Source: Diatrype stigma
Taxonomy: Eukaryota > Ascomycota > Sordariomycetes > Xylariales > Diatrypaceae
Assembly (NCBI GenBank): GCA_022225965.2
Contig: JAKJXP020000001.1
Coordinates: forward strand, 434,001-498,000
Direction: 5' to 3'
Length of the DNA stretch: 64,000 nucleotides
Program-made: the position numbers and the translations under genes
Shown: positions 1 through 11,331 of the stretch, in pieces
Layout: every line of letters begins with the position of its first letter
How positions within the stretch are numbered: position 1 is the stretch's first letter
Notes under the pieces: model-generated
Database searches by the model: none
The model's input: the letters and a program-made list of their open reading frames with translations, nothing else
Told to the model about the DNA's origin: nothing

Positions 1-603
1 CGCATGGTAGCCGAATACGAATCGAGACTGCTGGAGGCCAACGTCACGAAAACCCTACTGAGCCGTAAGGAGCGGCAGGTGGAGTCGCTACAGTCCGCGG
101 TCGAGCTCGAGAAGAAGCGCACGGCGGACGCGCAGGAGCGGGAGCGCACGTGGCGGGAGGAGATGGAGAAGAGCCGGCGCGACGCCAACGTGCAGGTGGA
201 GGAGGCCAACACGCAGGCAGCGCTGATGGAGGGCCGGTACAACGCCATCGCGTCGCACTGGAAGGACCAGGGCGGGGAGGTCGAGCGGGCCATGCAGGGG
301 CTCAACGCCAAGATCGAGTCCCTCAACGTCGAGCGCAAGAACGACGACGACCGCATCAACACCCTGCGCGACCTGTGCGACCAGCAGGACGGCAACATCC
401 GCGACCTCATCCGCCAGAAGGACGAGATCGCCCGCGCCTTCGACGACTACAAGCGCCAGCAGGACGCCATGCTGAAGGGCATCAAGGAGAGCGCCCGCGG
501 CCGGGAAGAGGAGCAGGCCCGGACCATCGAAGAGACGAAACGGGTGCTCGGGCAGCTGAAATGGGCACTGAACGTCAAGCAGAACGTGAAGGGTGCTCAA
601 TAA
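1..603 (+). CDS. 3' end of a coiled-coil protein (possibly She3-like), 5' truncated by window edge
   Basis: The reading frame is open from base 1 (CGC before the first ATG at 4) to a TAA at 601-603, so this is the C-terminal 200 residues of a longer protein. The sequence is almost entirely charged heptad-type coiled coil (E/K/R/Q rich) and ends in a short less charged tail around LKWALNVKQNV. No catalytic motif is visible. The tail and the stretch around residues 80-125 (RYNAIASHWKDQ; INTLRDLCDQQD) resemble proteins that Pezizomycotina annotations call SWI5-dependent HO expression protein 3 (She3, an RNA/myosin adaptor). That match is from memory and unproven. It could be any cytoskeletal or tethering coiled-coil protein. 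The frame and stop are secure; the name is not. Confidence 0.6.
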   Translation, partial: RMVAEYESRLLEANVTKTLLSRKERQVESLQSAVELEKKRTADAQERERTWREEMEKSRRDANVQVEEANTQAALMEGRYNAIASHWKDQGGEVERAMQGLNAKIESLNVERKNDDDRINTLRDLCDQQDGNIRDLIRQKDEIARAFDDYKRQQDAMLKGIKESARGREEEQARTIEETKRVLGQLKWALNVKQNVKGAQ

Positions 604-2699
604 CGCATGCCATGCCAGATTCTTGATGCATAGCCCGAGGCTATAACGCCAGTTTTGGTATCTGCCTGTATCTCATTTTCGCACCGGCCAGCCATCGATT
701 TGTTGGATTGCGAGCTCCCACACCAGCTGAAGCAATGATACCCCATAGAAGATGTGTTAGGGCTCTCCCCCACTCTACGCTGGTTAGACACGACGACATA
801 CGTCTATTCGCATTGCCAGGTACCGGGCCCATCCACCCTGTATAAACCTGGCTTATCACGGCATTCTAGGGCACCCCTTAAGAAAGCGAGACTTTCTTTT
901 CTTACGCCCGCCACGCGGATCTCCCACGAACTCGTCAGTTTCTTGAAACTATATTCTTGAAAGCATCATCTCGAATAAGGGGTTGATGGACAGGAGGGTA
1001 TGGTCAAAAGCATCATAGGGGTTGGTAGGCTTGGTTGGAAGGTGTGTAGAATGCCAAAAAAAGAAGCATTTGTCTAAAAACGTCTGGATACCTAATCATG
1101 ATACGGATGGAACGGCGTTTTTGAAGGGCGGCGTCCCCCAGGACCCTTGTTGTTTTATTCTATTCACTACTGGCAGGCCAAAAAAACAAGAACAACACAG
1201 AAAGTTCGAATCTGCTCTCTTCTTCCCCCTCCCCCCTTCTTCGCCTACGCCCATAAACTTCTTCCCAGGTTTTCTTTCCTTTCCTCTTTTTTCTCCCCTT
1301 TGTTATTTTCTCTGGCGAGAATGTGATTATCAGCATTGGCCAGCCAAGAAAGACAAAAGTCGAATGTACATTAAAAGTGACCCCGCATTCATAATCCGTC
1401 GGCCCCTCCCCCCTTTTACGTTTGTGCATATATACCCCTGGGCAGGGGGGAAGGGCATCTTTGTTTTTTTGTTTTGTTTTGTTGTATTTCACAGGTTGAA
1501 AAGGGGGTAGGCAGTACGGTCCTTTCCTCGTGTGTTGTGGGGAAGACGAGTTGTTACGAGAACGAGAGAGAGAGAGAGAGGGATCAGAGAGAGATCAGAG
1601 ATCAGAGATAAATGAATAATACAAGATTCTTCTTGCATACCAACCTTTCATGTAGATTGGATGGTGATGGTGTGGGAGTAAAGGGGTGTGAGTAACCACC
1701 CCCTTTACTGGAGGTGGGAGGCCGGGGTTTCTATCTTAATGCATTGAGTTGTGAGATGAGAATTATGACATTTCCCTACATCTTCGAACTCCACGCATGT
1801 GTATAAATGAGAATAAAGTGGCTGGGTAGGTAGCAGGTAAGCACGCGTCGACTACGGAAGCGCATCCCATCTCATCCCGTACACTCATCCACCCACGACC
1901 TCCTCCCCATCTATCTGTCTAGATGATTGCATCGCGGTCCCCAGGTCGCAATGATACTATCAAACATATGTATGTCTAAAGGGGATTAGCACTGCGGAAT
2001 CAAAACCCCAGCCCCTTTTCCCCTTTTCTTCCCTAGTTAGACGGACAAGCTCCCCGGCTGAGCATGAAGATACGTGAGAAGAGAAAGCGTGTAAAGCTAA
2101 CAGCCTACATATCACAGCCTACATATCTGGTATTTGGTATGACCTAGGTGTCTGCCATACGCGAAAATATGGCTGTGAAATACCGTGCCGCTGTATGTAA
2201 ACGATCTCCTACATAATGCTGGAAATGACGTCCTCATAACCAATGGCTACCAGCCAAAGGACCTAATCAAGTAATGGCTAATGATTGACTGCGAATTCAA
2301 CTTAGACGATTCATATAAAGCGCGCACGTGGAGGGCGCAGGTCAGATTCCATATCGGATGTCTCATCAATAAAACTACAGTGGTGGTATCATCAATAAAC
2401 CCCTATCTCCCCTCTTCCCCTAGCTGCTACCCTTAGTGACCTAATAACCTGGGCCTTCCATGCGCTTTTGGGCATTCGTACGTATTCTACAAAAATATTA
2501 TTGTGGCGTTCATTTTTTACCCCCATTCTCTCCCTCATCCCCACCTGAACTGAGATGGGTAGCTATGATATGATACGAAGGATGCTGGGGGAATGTCCTA
2601 AATGCTTCCCCCTCGCCCCTTCGCCGTTTCCCCCCATTTTTTATGCCCTGACCCATCTCCATCTTTATAAGGTGGGGATTGGATGATATGAGATCTCAA
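604..2699. other. 2.1-kb spacer, convergent 3' ends
   Basis: No supported gene. It lies between the stop of the coiled-coil gene and the stop of PTA1, so both 3' UTRs fall here. The content is pyrimidine-rich runs (about 1210-1310), a GA microsatellite at 1564-1581 followed by AGATCAG repeats, and CT-rich tracts near 2590-2640. Open frames here are low-complexity and lack coding character. Confidence 0.7.
1564..1608. repeat. GA microsatellite with degenerate GATCAGA repeats
   Basis: About eight and a half GA units run directly into imperfect repeats of AGAGATCAG. This is a simple sequence in the presumed 3' flank of the coiled-coil gene. Confidence 0.85.
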
Positions 2700-5418
2700 T
2701 CAAGTAGTGGCAGCAACAACAGCCGCCCCCGCCGCAGTAGCATCAGCGCCGCCACCACCGCCAACCGGTGTCCCTACTGCCGCAGCTGCTGGTGTTCCAC
2801 TACCACTCCCGTCACCACCGCCGCCGCCCTGCCCCTGCTGCTCGGCCAGGAACCCCGGCCGCCAGCGCTGAAGGTACTTGGCTGCCATGGGGCGAGCGTC
2901 CTCGTAGTCGGACCAGATGTCCTGGATGGCGTCGAGGGCGAGGTCGCGGACGGGGGGTCGCATCATGACCAGGTAGTAGAGGCTGTTCAGGGCGAGCTGG
3001 ACCAGGCTCGGATCCCGGCACAGCAGCTTGACGCGCCCGAGGATGGGCCCGTTGAGCGCGGGCAGCTGGCTTAGGAATCGCGTCAGCACCTTGTCCTGCG
3101 CGTGCAGGTACGGGAAGAACCCGTCCAGCACGCGCAGGGCCCACTTGTCGTAGTGGACGGTAACGGTGTTGTCATCTTGGTGTGGTGGCTGGTCTGCGGC
3201 GGCGGCGGCCGACCGCTGCTGTACCCTGTCATTGTACCACTCCTCGCTGAGCCACGAGACGGCCACCTCGATGCGCTTCCGGAAGTCTTCGAGGATGTAG
3301 GCGTATAGCAGCTCGCGCACGGAGTTGCTAAGAGTAGCACTCTGTAACGACCCCTTGCTGTCCTCATCTTCATCCTTTACGGGCACGTCGTCGAGTCTTG
3401 TGGTGGCGCGCGTTGCTAGACGAGTGATGATGGTTATCCACGAGTCTCGATCATATGAGCTCGCGGCGAGCCGGTTGATGCCGGCTTTGGGCTTCTTGAC
3501 GGCCGGGTCCTCGAGTGTCCTCATCGTACCGAAGACGCGTGTGATGGCGCCTTGCCCCACCTTGACTGCTTGCTCCGGATTCAGGGTAGGTGGTGGTGGT
3601 AGGCGGAACGCAGGCAATGCTAGGGAACCCAAGCCTGACTGTTGAAGCTCACGCTCCTCGTGTATTGGTGACGTGTCAAGCTTGTTAAGAATCTGCTCAT
3701 TATCCTCCGTAGCGTAAAGATCCGGTTCATAGTCATCATCATCCTCGTCTACACCCAGCGGGGCTGTTTCCGGGTTGATCGATGCCTGTCCAGCTTCATG
3801 TAGGACAGTCAAACGGTCTCGTACAGCCTAGAATCCTCATGAGATTTGAGCTCAACTTGTGATACAAGGAACACCTACATTGATTGCTTGTTCGAGAATC
3901 CCACCATCTAACCGTGCGATCGTGTTGACACTAATCTTCGCAGCAAGAGATGGTGGGACATATGAGCTGACGTTGAAGTTTTTAAGACCTGAGTTCTGAG
4001 TGAGAGCGAACACCTCGGCCAAGGTATGTGACCCTGGTGTTAGTGGTGTGATCTGCAGTACTGGTTGCGATGATACCGTTGCTGTCCTCTGGCGTTTCGC
4101 GTCGGAGTCTGCTTGTTCAACGAGTGCCCGTTTTCGACTTGTCCCATCGAAAAGTTCGGATCGTGATCGCATCAGCCGCTCGACATGCTGTTGTATACGG
4201 CCTACCATTGGATTATGGGGGTCCCTAATATGACTTAGTATAAGTGCCGGATATCTTTCGGAAGGATCCCGTACCGTTTCGACAAATGTATGAGGAACAT
4301 TCGTGTCGTCTTCTCCATAGACTTGACCACCACCTTCGTCTTTGGGGTCATGGGGCCATGTGCCAGCTTGAAGGGGTTGAAACTGAGGACAGCATTGAGG
4401 ATACGGGTCGACGTAGAAGGTCTCGCTCGTACGAGGATAGACAGAGTATTGAGAGTCGCATCGACAATTAAGACCTCACTGGGGGTTGTATCATTAGTGA
4501 CCCGTTCGATTCTAGGCATAGGGACGATTCATAAACATACCTGCTACTTTCCTGCAGCACCCCAAGCATTCTATCCAACAAACCAAACGCCTCGGCTTCC
4601 AGCGTCGGACTTTGCAGTATTGGATGATTAGGCGGGACTAAAGCAAGGGAGATATCGAGCGGATCACCGCGCTACCAAATATGTCAGCGGTGCCATAGAA
4701 GGCTTGACTAGGACGGCTTCATCATACTCTTGGTTCTGGGTGAATGCTCGTGGTCTGGGCGAGTACAACTCGTTGCGCAAACTTGACGCAGCATATCCGA
4801 ATCGTCAAAGGGGCGGTCTCCCATATCTGAAGTATCCTTGCCTTGATAGCCGTCATGCGCTCCCAAGAGGACGTATCATAGGAATTGTTGATTCTAGTAA
4901 AGCACGGGATATATCAGCACCTTGCTTGGTCTTTCACGGCATAGAGGGTCACACGCTTCGGAGCGAAGGTCTGACAAGGCGGAGAGGGATGGAAGACGCT
5001 GCGCACAGGCAAAGTCATAGGGAGCGCAGGCAGGTCTACGACGGGAGTCTACGATGCTATTTGGGGCTGAGAAAACCTACATCCATCTTAACGCGAGCGG
5101 GTATATACTGGCAGCCGCTTGAATAGTGTTCCTCAACACCAATGCATCCTGATTTGGATCCTCCACCAAGAGCTTCAGTGTTTCCAAGACCAGCAGAGAC
5201 AATGTTTCCTTTTGGCCAAGAGGGACGGCGGGTGAGGCGAATGCTTCGGAAAGAAAGTCGGTCCCCCATCTTCTAAACTCTACCAGTGCCGAAGGTCCTA
5301 TAATCGGGAGGGTGGCTTGGATAACTTGGGGGTAGTAGCTGACATCGCTCAACACGAGCTTTCGCGCATCCTCGAGTTGGCGAATCTGGTCGGGTACAGA
5401 AAGCTGAGCAGTCGCCAT
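2700..5418 (-). CDS. PTA1: Symplekin/Pta1-like subunit of the mRNA 3'-end cleavage and polyadenylation factor
   Basis: Six exons read on the minus strand: 5418-5081, 4893-4728, 4671-4541, 4478-4275, 4224-3879 and 3827-2700. All introns are GT-AG (187, 56, 62, 50 and 51 nt) and phases join cleanly to 770 aa. The N-terminal 300 residues match the symplekin/Pta1 N-terminal HEAT-repeat region (DUF3453): LRWIINNSYD across intron 1, WERMTAIKARILQIWE, KFAQRVVLAQ and NTLSILVRARPST. The C-terminal half has an acidic linker and a helical region (LVMMRPPVRDLALDAIQDIW), then a Gly/Ser/Ala/Thr-rich tail of low complexity. Pta1 is the scaffold of the cleavage and polyadenylation factor in the nucleus, and also affects tRNA processing. 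Length fits the fungal family. The start is the ATG of MATAQLSVPDQI, just upstream of conserved sequence. Identity is secure from the conserved blocks. Confidence 0.92.
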
Positions 5419-6716
5419 GATGGGCCGTAGGGCTGGGGAGGTTAGGCAAAGCCTAGGTGAGGCCTTGGTCTACTGAGGTAAGGTCGCTATTACTACGAGG
5501 AAAGTTCGTGCTGTTGCTGATCAAGAATGGAAGTGACATGAATGGTCGAGCAGGCAGAAAGTGAGAGCAGGACATCAATGCCAAATCAATGAATAAAGAA
5601 AGATGGCCCAGATCTTGATCTCAAATACGCTAGCAATGATGGGGTCTGTTCGTGAATCGTAGTAGATGGCGGATAATGCCAATGCAGATGTGGTTATGGC
5701 TAAGGGCTATTGGCATTGACTTATCGGTGTCGTTATGCCTGTGCTTGTGCTTGTTGTCGAAGTGGTTGTTGATGTTGATGCTGATGTTGATGATGTCAAT
5801 ATCGAAGATGGAATTGGGATGGATCAATGTATGGGTGGGTGGATGCGCAGCAGGAGCGCGTATCCATGGATGCTTTGGTATGGCGGGCTGTGGGAGCTGG
5901 AACCAGGACTCTTAACGGTCGGAGAAAAAGCACTCCACAGTTTGAATGAATGTGACAAGCTGATTTGACAAGCTGATTTGATGCAATGCTGCTTGCCCAC
6001 TCAGAAACGGATCAAACACGCAGAACACGCCAACTGAGGGTAGACGTGAATGACTACCTACCAATTTATGACGGTATGCACATACTTCGGCGTTTGCAGG
6101 TAGGTTGTGATGAATGCACAGATCGCTTGTCTATAGATGCACAACCTGAGTCACTCAATGACATGAGTTTTGTGCCACAAAGAAAATCAATTCTAAGGCA
6201 GTCGTGAAAGAGTTGTTGGTTGAGGTGTAAGAGGAAGTGGAGGCATGATCTGCAAGGTGAAAGCTCTGGAGCCCCGGAGCTCGACGATGCAAGTTGGCAG
6301 TTGCCAGCAATTACAGCTTTCCCTGTCAGCTGCCGTCACCTTTCCCGGAGCTGAACCCCCCCAGTGCAGGTGGACCCCACTGACTCCGTGGCGGCACATG
6401 TACATACCCAGGCCTGCCAGGCAGGTACCTAGCGGCAGGTAACGGGAGCATCGGGCATTGGCATGCATTGGCATTGGCATCGGACGGGGGAGCGCATCCA
6501 TTTCTTCCAAAATCGTCGTCCCACTCCGGAGAAGCGCTTGGAATCTTGAAGCCTACCCTACTACTACATACAGACTGACGTTATATCGTATTCCATAGCC
6601 GTCCCACGCAACAATCAATCATCGCGAAGCAATTTACGAGTATCAGCGGCACCCATAACCTGCCTATCGAATAACCTTAAGGCACCTAGTGCAATTAGGT
6701 ATCCGAGCGAAGAACA
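5419..6716. other. 1.3-kb divergent spacer between PTA1 and COA3
   Basis: Both genes start from this spacer, so it carries two promoters. A degenerate GATGTTGAT repeat lies around 5755-5800 in the PTA1 upstream region. A TTGGCA/GCATTGGCAT repeat at 6455-6482, next to GTACCTAG at 6424, lies about 240 bp before COA3. No other gene is supported. Confidence 0.65.
6455..6482. repeat. GCATTGGCAT hexamer-type repeat upstream of COA3
   Basis: Repeats of GCATTG/GCATTGGCAT are followed by CGG. Its reverse complement resembles the CCAATG repeat upstream of alpha-tubulin at 16477-16507, also beside a TACCTAG palindrome. Confidence 0.75.
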
Positions 6717-7261
6717 ATGGCTGGGTTGGTCTCCCGTCTTCTCCTTCCCACCCCCACCATCACCACCACCACACCCCCGGCAGCTTGCCTTGCCTCCTAG
6801 CCTCGTCTTTCCTGCATATGCTATCTACCTACCTATCTATACGCATAGTATATCATAGGTAGCTTAGCATCGCTCAGCTCGTGATTATTAGCAACGTATA
6901 TCCTCCGGACCTCTGACTAACCCCCCCGAACAGCAACAGCGGCTTCGGAAGCTCCTCCTACTACGACCGGGCGTACCGGCAGTCGCCCGCTCTGATCCGC
7001 GCCCGCCGCCCGTACCTCTACAAGAACGCCGTGCTCGGAACGGCCATCGGCGTTTTCACCCTCGGTGTCTGTCAGTAGTAACCCAAGTTTTGGTTTCCAT
7101 GAAACTACTACCTAGTAGTACTACTACCGCAGAAAATGCAATGCCATGCTCACACTGCTGCTGCTTCCCCTCCACCTACAGATGCCTACACGATCCACGC
7201 CATCGGCCAGGACGAGTTCGAGGACGTCAAGGTCCCCAATGCGCCGTCGGGGAGCAAGTAG
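6717..7261 (+). CDS. COA3: Coa3-like cytochrome c oxidase assembly factor, mitochondrial inner membrane
   Basis: Three exons: 6717-6724, 6934-7070 and 7182-7261, giving 74 aa. The start exon is only 8 nt (ATG GCT GG). It joins in phase to SGFGSSSYYDRAYRQSPALI, followed by RARRPYLYKN, one hydrophobic helix (AVLGTAIGVFTLGVYAYTI) and the tail QDEFEDVKVP. That order (arginine-rich matrix side, one membrane span, short acidic tail) and the small size are typical of fungal Coa3, which stabilises newly made Cox1 and takes part in feedback on COX1 translation. The first intron has a poor donor (GTTGGT), so the start exon is the least certain part. The second intron (GTCAGT...TACAG) falls inside the Tyr codon after the helix. 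An unspliced alternative start is not obvious. The gene is convergent with DEP1. Confidence 0.85.
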
Positions 7262-8057
7262 GTACTTAGCCCGCCCGCCCGCCCGCACTGCGGCTGCCTA
7301 CCGGCAACTTGAATCGGCCACATCGTCACGGCGAGACAAAGAGCGGCAAGGAGATACATAGCAACGAGTAGCGACGTCGTCGATATCTCGACCGAGGCGC
7401 CGATTTTACAGCGATAATACTATACCACAAATGTTCAGGGGAGATGTAGATACGGGAGCGGAGTTCGCGCGACAACGCATATGCTTCGGCGTTCAGAGGG
7501 AGGAGGCGAGGCTTCATTAACCAATACATGATGACATTATAGTAATTTCCAAGGGGGGGGCTTGTTTTGTATTGGCCTCAGATGGAGGACGGTTGAATGT
7601 GTGGGTTGGATTCCCAATTCGACCCAGAAAACAGGACAGAAAAAGAAAAACTATGCTAGGTGGTATCATAAAAGCACTCCTGTCTGTCTTGGGTCAAGCG
7701 AGCCTTCTTTCGGATGAATACATGAATCCCCAAATGCGCTACGCAGTGCGTGCGACTTGATGTTATCTACAAGACCAGCCGAACAACAAAAAAATGTATC
7801 ATAGCAATGCCAACAAAAACGCACTCCATGTGCCGTATAGAAGACCACGTCCGGCTATTGCGCCGAGGCCTGTAACATAAAATAATAAATATCGGCATCC
7901 TTTGCTGTAACCACCAACTCCTAAAGATGGGCGCCCAACGCCGTTGGGGCCGGCCTATCGATCGTATCCCTGGACGCCGAATGCAAAAACATATGCACAT
8001 GGTATACAGTCGCCTAGATACAACCCATCCATTCATCGTGGGGGCTTATAGAAGCTC
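7262..8057. other. 0.8-kb convergent spacer between COA3 and DEP1
   Basis: Contains the two 3' flanks, a CCCG repeat directly after the COA3 stop (about 7269-7286) and a G-run at 7551-7560. No gene is supported. Confidence 0.7.
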
Positions 8058-10272
8058 TCACATGCCACCAATAGGCTGCATATTCTCGCGTTTAACGGGT
8101 GAGTCCCTGGGAGCCTCGGTGACCGCTGCTGCTGCTGCCGCTACCGCCGCCGCCTTAATGCTGCGCGCACTCGTTTGTTCCAGCAAGCTGGCAGCCCGTG
8201 TAACCTCGGGTGATGTGGACTCTGGACGGGGTATATGCTTATGGCTCTTGGTGTTGCCGTTACTGTTAGACGACTGGAAGGGATGGCCATGACTCGAAGA
8301 ATTCGAGATAGTGCCAGAGGAGAATGGATTAGGTTGGTGAGACTGGGCCTGCCGCTTAGGCGTAACTGTGTTGTTGGGCACAGACTTCGGTATCTCGTTG
8401 TGCGCCGGCTGCTGACGCTGGAGGAGGTGTGCATTTGAAGGATGGTTTGGGTTGGCCCATGGTGTCTGTTCAAGAAACTGAGCGCCCGCAGGTCCAAGGC
8501 CTTGCCCGAAAGGCAGGCCTCCATACTCGCCATAGTTCGACCTGCGTACCGCTGGTTGCGACGCTGGCCGTCGGGTTCTCTATTCGCCATCCGTCAGTAT
8601 CGATCCACGGCTTCAAATGGACCGAGCCCGTGAAAACCTACGTTCATCGCCTCGAAGTCATCCTCCAGCTCTTGCATCGACGCACCCTTCATGTCCGGCG
8701 CGGCGGGCATGCCTTCGTATTTGGCCACGCCAGATAAAATCGACACTTCCTTGTTATATGCTAATGCGTTCTTAACGCGTTGCGTCTGGGTTGGGGGGAA
8801 CCGAAGGCCGAATTCGGGAACGTTGTTGGCATGTTTCCGCCGCTCATTTTGTATATCATACCACTGTTGGCCGAGCTCTGCCAGGACTCTTTCCCTCGAC
8901 TCTCTGACCGCCTGGAAATATTGGGAGTGTATCTGTGTGCGCCTAGCAACAGCCCAACGTCCTAGAGATTCCATGTTCAATTCTAGTTCCTTATCTGCCA
9001 CGCGGACCCTGTCGTCTCTCCGTGCATCTATACATTGCATCATGGCAAGATATTCTGGGTGGGTTGGATTGTCGGAACGCAGCATAGCTTCCTCTTCGTT
9101 CAGCTGCTGAAGTCGCTCTTCGTATAACCTGTGTTTTCCGTTAGCTTATTATTGTGTGGCCAGTCATTTTGGAGTGGAGGTAATAGGTACCTGTCTCTGA
9201 AGGTGGCGAACCGTTTCTCGATCCCCGTTAGCTGTTCATAGGCGGCCCTCTTCCGCTCAACTGTTGTAATGTTGTTAGCTGAGGTCCTCTTTGGGCTTAT
9301 CAAAAGGTCTGCCATACGTTCTTCTTCATTCTTGTGGGCTGCTTCCGCCTCCTCGTCAACCTCATCTACTATAGTCTCCTCTTCGCCGGTGTGAACATGC
9401 TCTTCCTCTGCATCAACCCTATCACGAGCTTCGCTAGAATGTTTCTTGGCTTCTCCAACATCCTCAGACCCTTTCTTTTTCTTCGATCCGCTACGCGTAA
9501 GTTTTGGGGGCGGAGCTTCATGGTCAGATGGAGCTTCGTCTACCGGTTCGCTTTGTTTGACCGCCCCGGTGGTCTTTGTACGGGCCTCATCCGCTGAGTG
9601 TTCACCACTTTGTGTATTGGAGGAAGGGCCATCGTCATCTACCACGGTAGTATCACCGCCAGGTTGTTGTCGACCTTGCGCGGGGACTGAACCGTTGCGC
9701 TTCCTCAATGGCTCTTGCGGCTCGGATTCTGTGGGCATAGACCGCTTTCTCTTTCTATTCTCGGCCTCTTGGTTTGCTGCTTCGGCTAGGATGTCTAAGG
9801 TCGGAGATTGAAGCTTCTCGGGGGGCTTTGTTTCTTGCGCCGGAGGACTGGAGCTCATAGAGACATCCTCGTCGGAGAGGGGCTCGTCGTCGTCGTCGTC
9901 GTCATCTTCGACGGTAGTCTGGTGTTGTCGCAATTTACTAGGAGTGCGTTCGTAGACTTGGCCTTCTGCTGATTGGCTGAGAACAACATCTTTCTGTCGA
10001 GAGGGTTTTTGGGGAGTATCGTAGAGGCGCTCGGTCTCAGCTTCCGTGTCATTGGCGTCGGAAAGGTCGCCGGCGGAGCTTACTTCGTGGTCGCGCCCGT
10101 GGGCTAGGCTACGGTGTAGGCCATGCAGATTATGTAGGTCATGTAAGTCGTCTGGGTCGGTATCTTTCTCTTCGACGTCACTCAGAGGACTTGAGTTATC
10201 ATCGTCGGAAAGAGGTTCAATTGGCGGGGGCTGTATGGTCAGCGGCGGAGGCGCCGTGTCTCCAGTCGCCAT
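8058..10272 (-). CDS. DEP1: Dep1/Sds3-like subunit of the Rpd3L-type histone deacetylase complex
   Basis: Three exons on the minus strand, 10272-9191, 9128-8642 and 8579-8058, joined by two 62-nt GT-AG introns, give 696 aa. The N-terminal third is acidic and disordered (SPLSDVEEKDTD; SLDANDTEAETE-like block LSDANDTEAETERLYDTPQ). The middle carries an Sds3-like coiled region that starts at about residue 330 with EQLTGIEKRFATFRDR, crosses intron 1 into LYEERLQQLNEEEAML, and continues through EYLAMMQCIDARRDDRVRVAD. The C-terminal part (GLPFGQGLGPAGAQF, then a His/Ser/Asn-rich tail and an Ala run) is fungal Dep1-like. Dep1 helps Sin3-Rpd3 repress and activate genes, including phospholipid and stress genes, in the nucleus. 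It shares a 1.06-kb divergent promoter with NOP12. The splice frame is fixed by the conserved block on each side. Confidence 0.88.
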
Positions 10273-11331
10273 GATCTTGCTGGAGTCGGAAGTTCTTGTC
10301 TATTGTGTTTTATTGTATTGTAGATTCGGGTTACCGAGAGTGAAAATCAAGCAGTGCTTTGTGGGAGAGGGGGAAGCAAAAGAGCAGGGTTTTCGAAGCT
10401 GGGGTTGGGTTGGGTTGTTTGTAGGGGTGGAAGAAGAGGGTTGTTGATGGGAAAATCAATAGCAGTATTTTGGTTCTTGGGTTCCGACGAAAAGCGCAGA
10501 GGTATAGGGTAACGGGTTTGTAAAAACGAGGGACTCGAGGGTCATAGGAACAAACAGGGGGGTTCTCTTAGATTGCAGGAAGTAAATAAGTGGTAGTAGG
10601 TGAGGGTGAGTGAGTGAGTGTAAAGGGCGACAACCGGAGGAGGAGGGCGCTTTTGCTTTGCGCGCATGCAGGGCCGACTTGAGACTTCCACATTTGGTCG
10701 GGAAACTCTCGAAGCCAACCCAGCACCCAGCAGCACCCAGCAGCGCCCGGGGTGAATCAATGAATGACGGGGTTGCAGGTTGTCAGCAGGAAAAGCTTAT
10801 CGTTATCAGCTGCTTGACTATCAGGTCCTCCTTCTACGGCTTTATCGCTTATCGCAGACCAGATCTAACTTGCTACGTAACTAGAGGGAGGTATGTATGT
10901 ACATACTGCCTATGTATGTACCAGGTACCTAGCTGATCTGGCAGTCTGGCAGTCTGGCAGTGCCCAGCTCGTGCCTACCAGCTTCCGCAGCTCCAGATCC
11001 CGTATGCAAATACCACCTTACGTAAGGCTACTATTTTGCCATTTCTGAAGTCGGCGATTTATTGCAGATTAATACCGATTTCAGATGGCTTCAGCGGATA
11101 TTTCAACGCGCTAGCCATTGGTGTACTACGGTAGACTACAGATGTACCTAGGTACATACCTGCATGTGGGTTAGGTCGTTGTTAGGTGGATCCACTTCCA
11201 GGAACTTTTTACTTTTTACCTTTTCTCTGCAGTGCCAATCGCGAATAACATCGAGGGTCACAGCAAGATACCTTGGAAACTTCGAGCTGCTCTTGTCACC
11301 TTTAAACACGGCTCTCGAACGGATATTCAAT
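10273..11331. other. 1.06-kb divergent promoter region, DEP1 and NOP12
   Basis: Head-to-head starts leave this as shared upstream sequence. It contains CAGGTACCTAG at 10921-10931, a tandem GGCAGTCT (10939-10961) and a perfect 12-bp palindrome GTACCTAGGTAC at 11144-11155, about 180 bp before the NOP12 ATG. No gene is supported. Confidence 0.65.
11144..11155. promoter_or_regulatory. GTACCTAGGTAC palindrome in the DEP1/NOP12 divergent promoter
   Basis: A perfect 12-bp palindrome about 180 bp upstream of NOP12. It contains the TACCTAGGTA core seen at five other intergenic places. Function unproven. Confidence 0.4.

Noticed and set aside
88..600. 170-codon open frame antisense to the coiled-coil gene
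   Set aside because: It mirrors a GC-rich coding exon with strong codon bias, and the sense frame has real coiled-coil content. The antisense composition is Leu/Val-rich low complexity.
1022..1510. 162-codon plus-strand frame in the first spacer
   Set aside because: Runs through CT-rich low-complexity sequence; no conserved block or start context.
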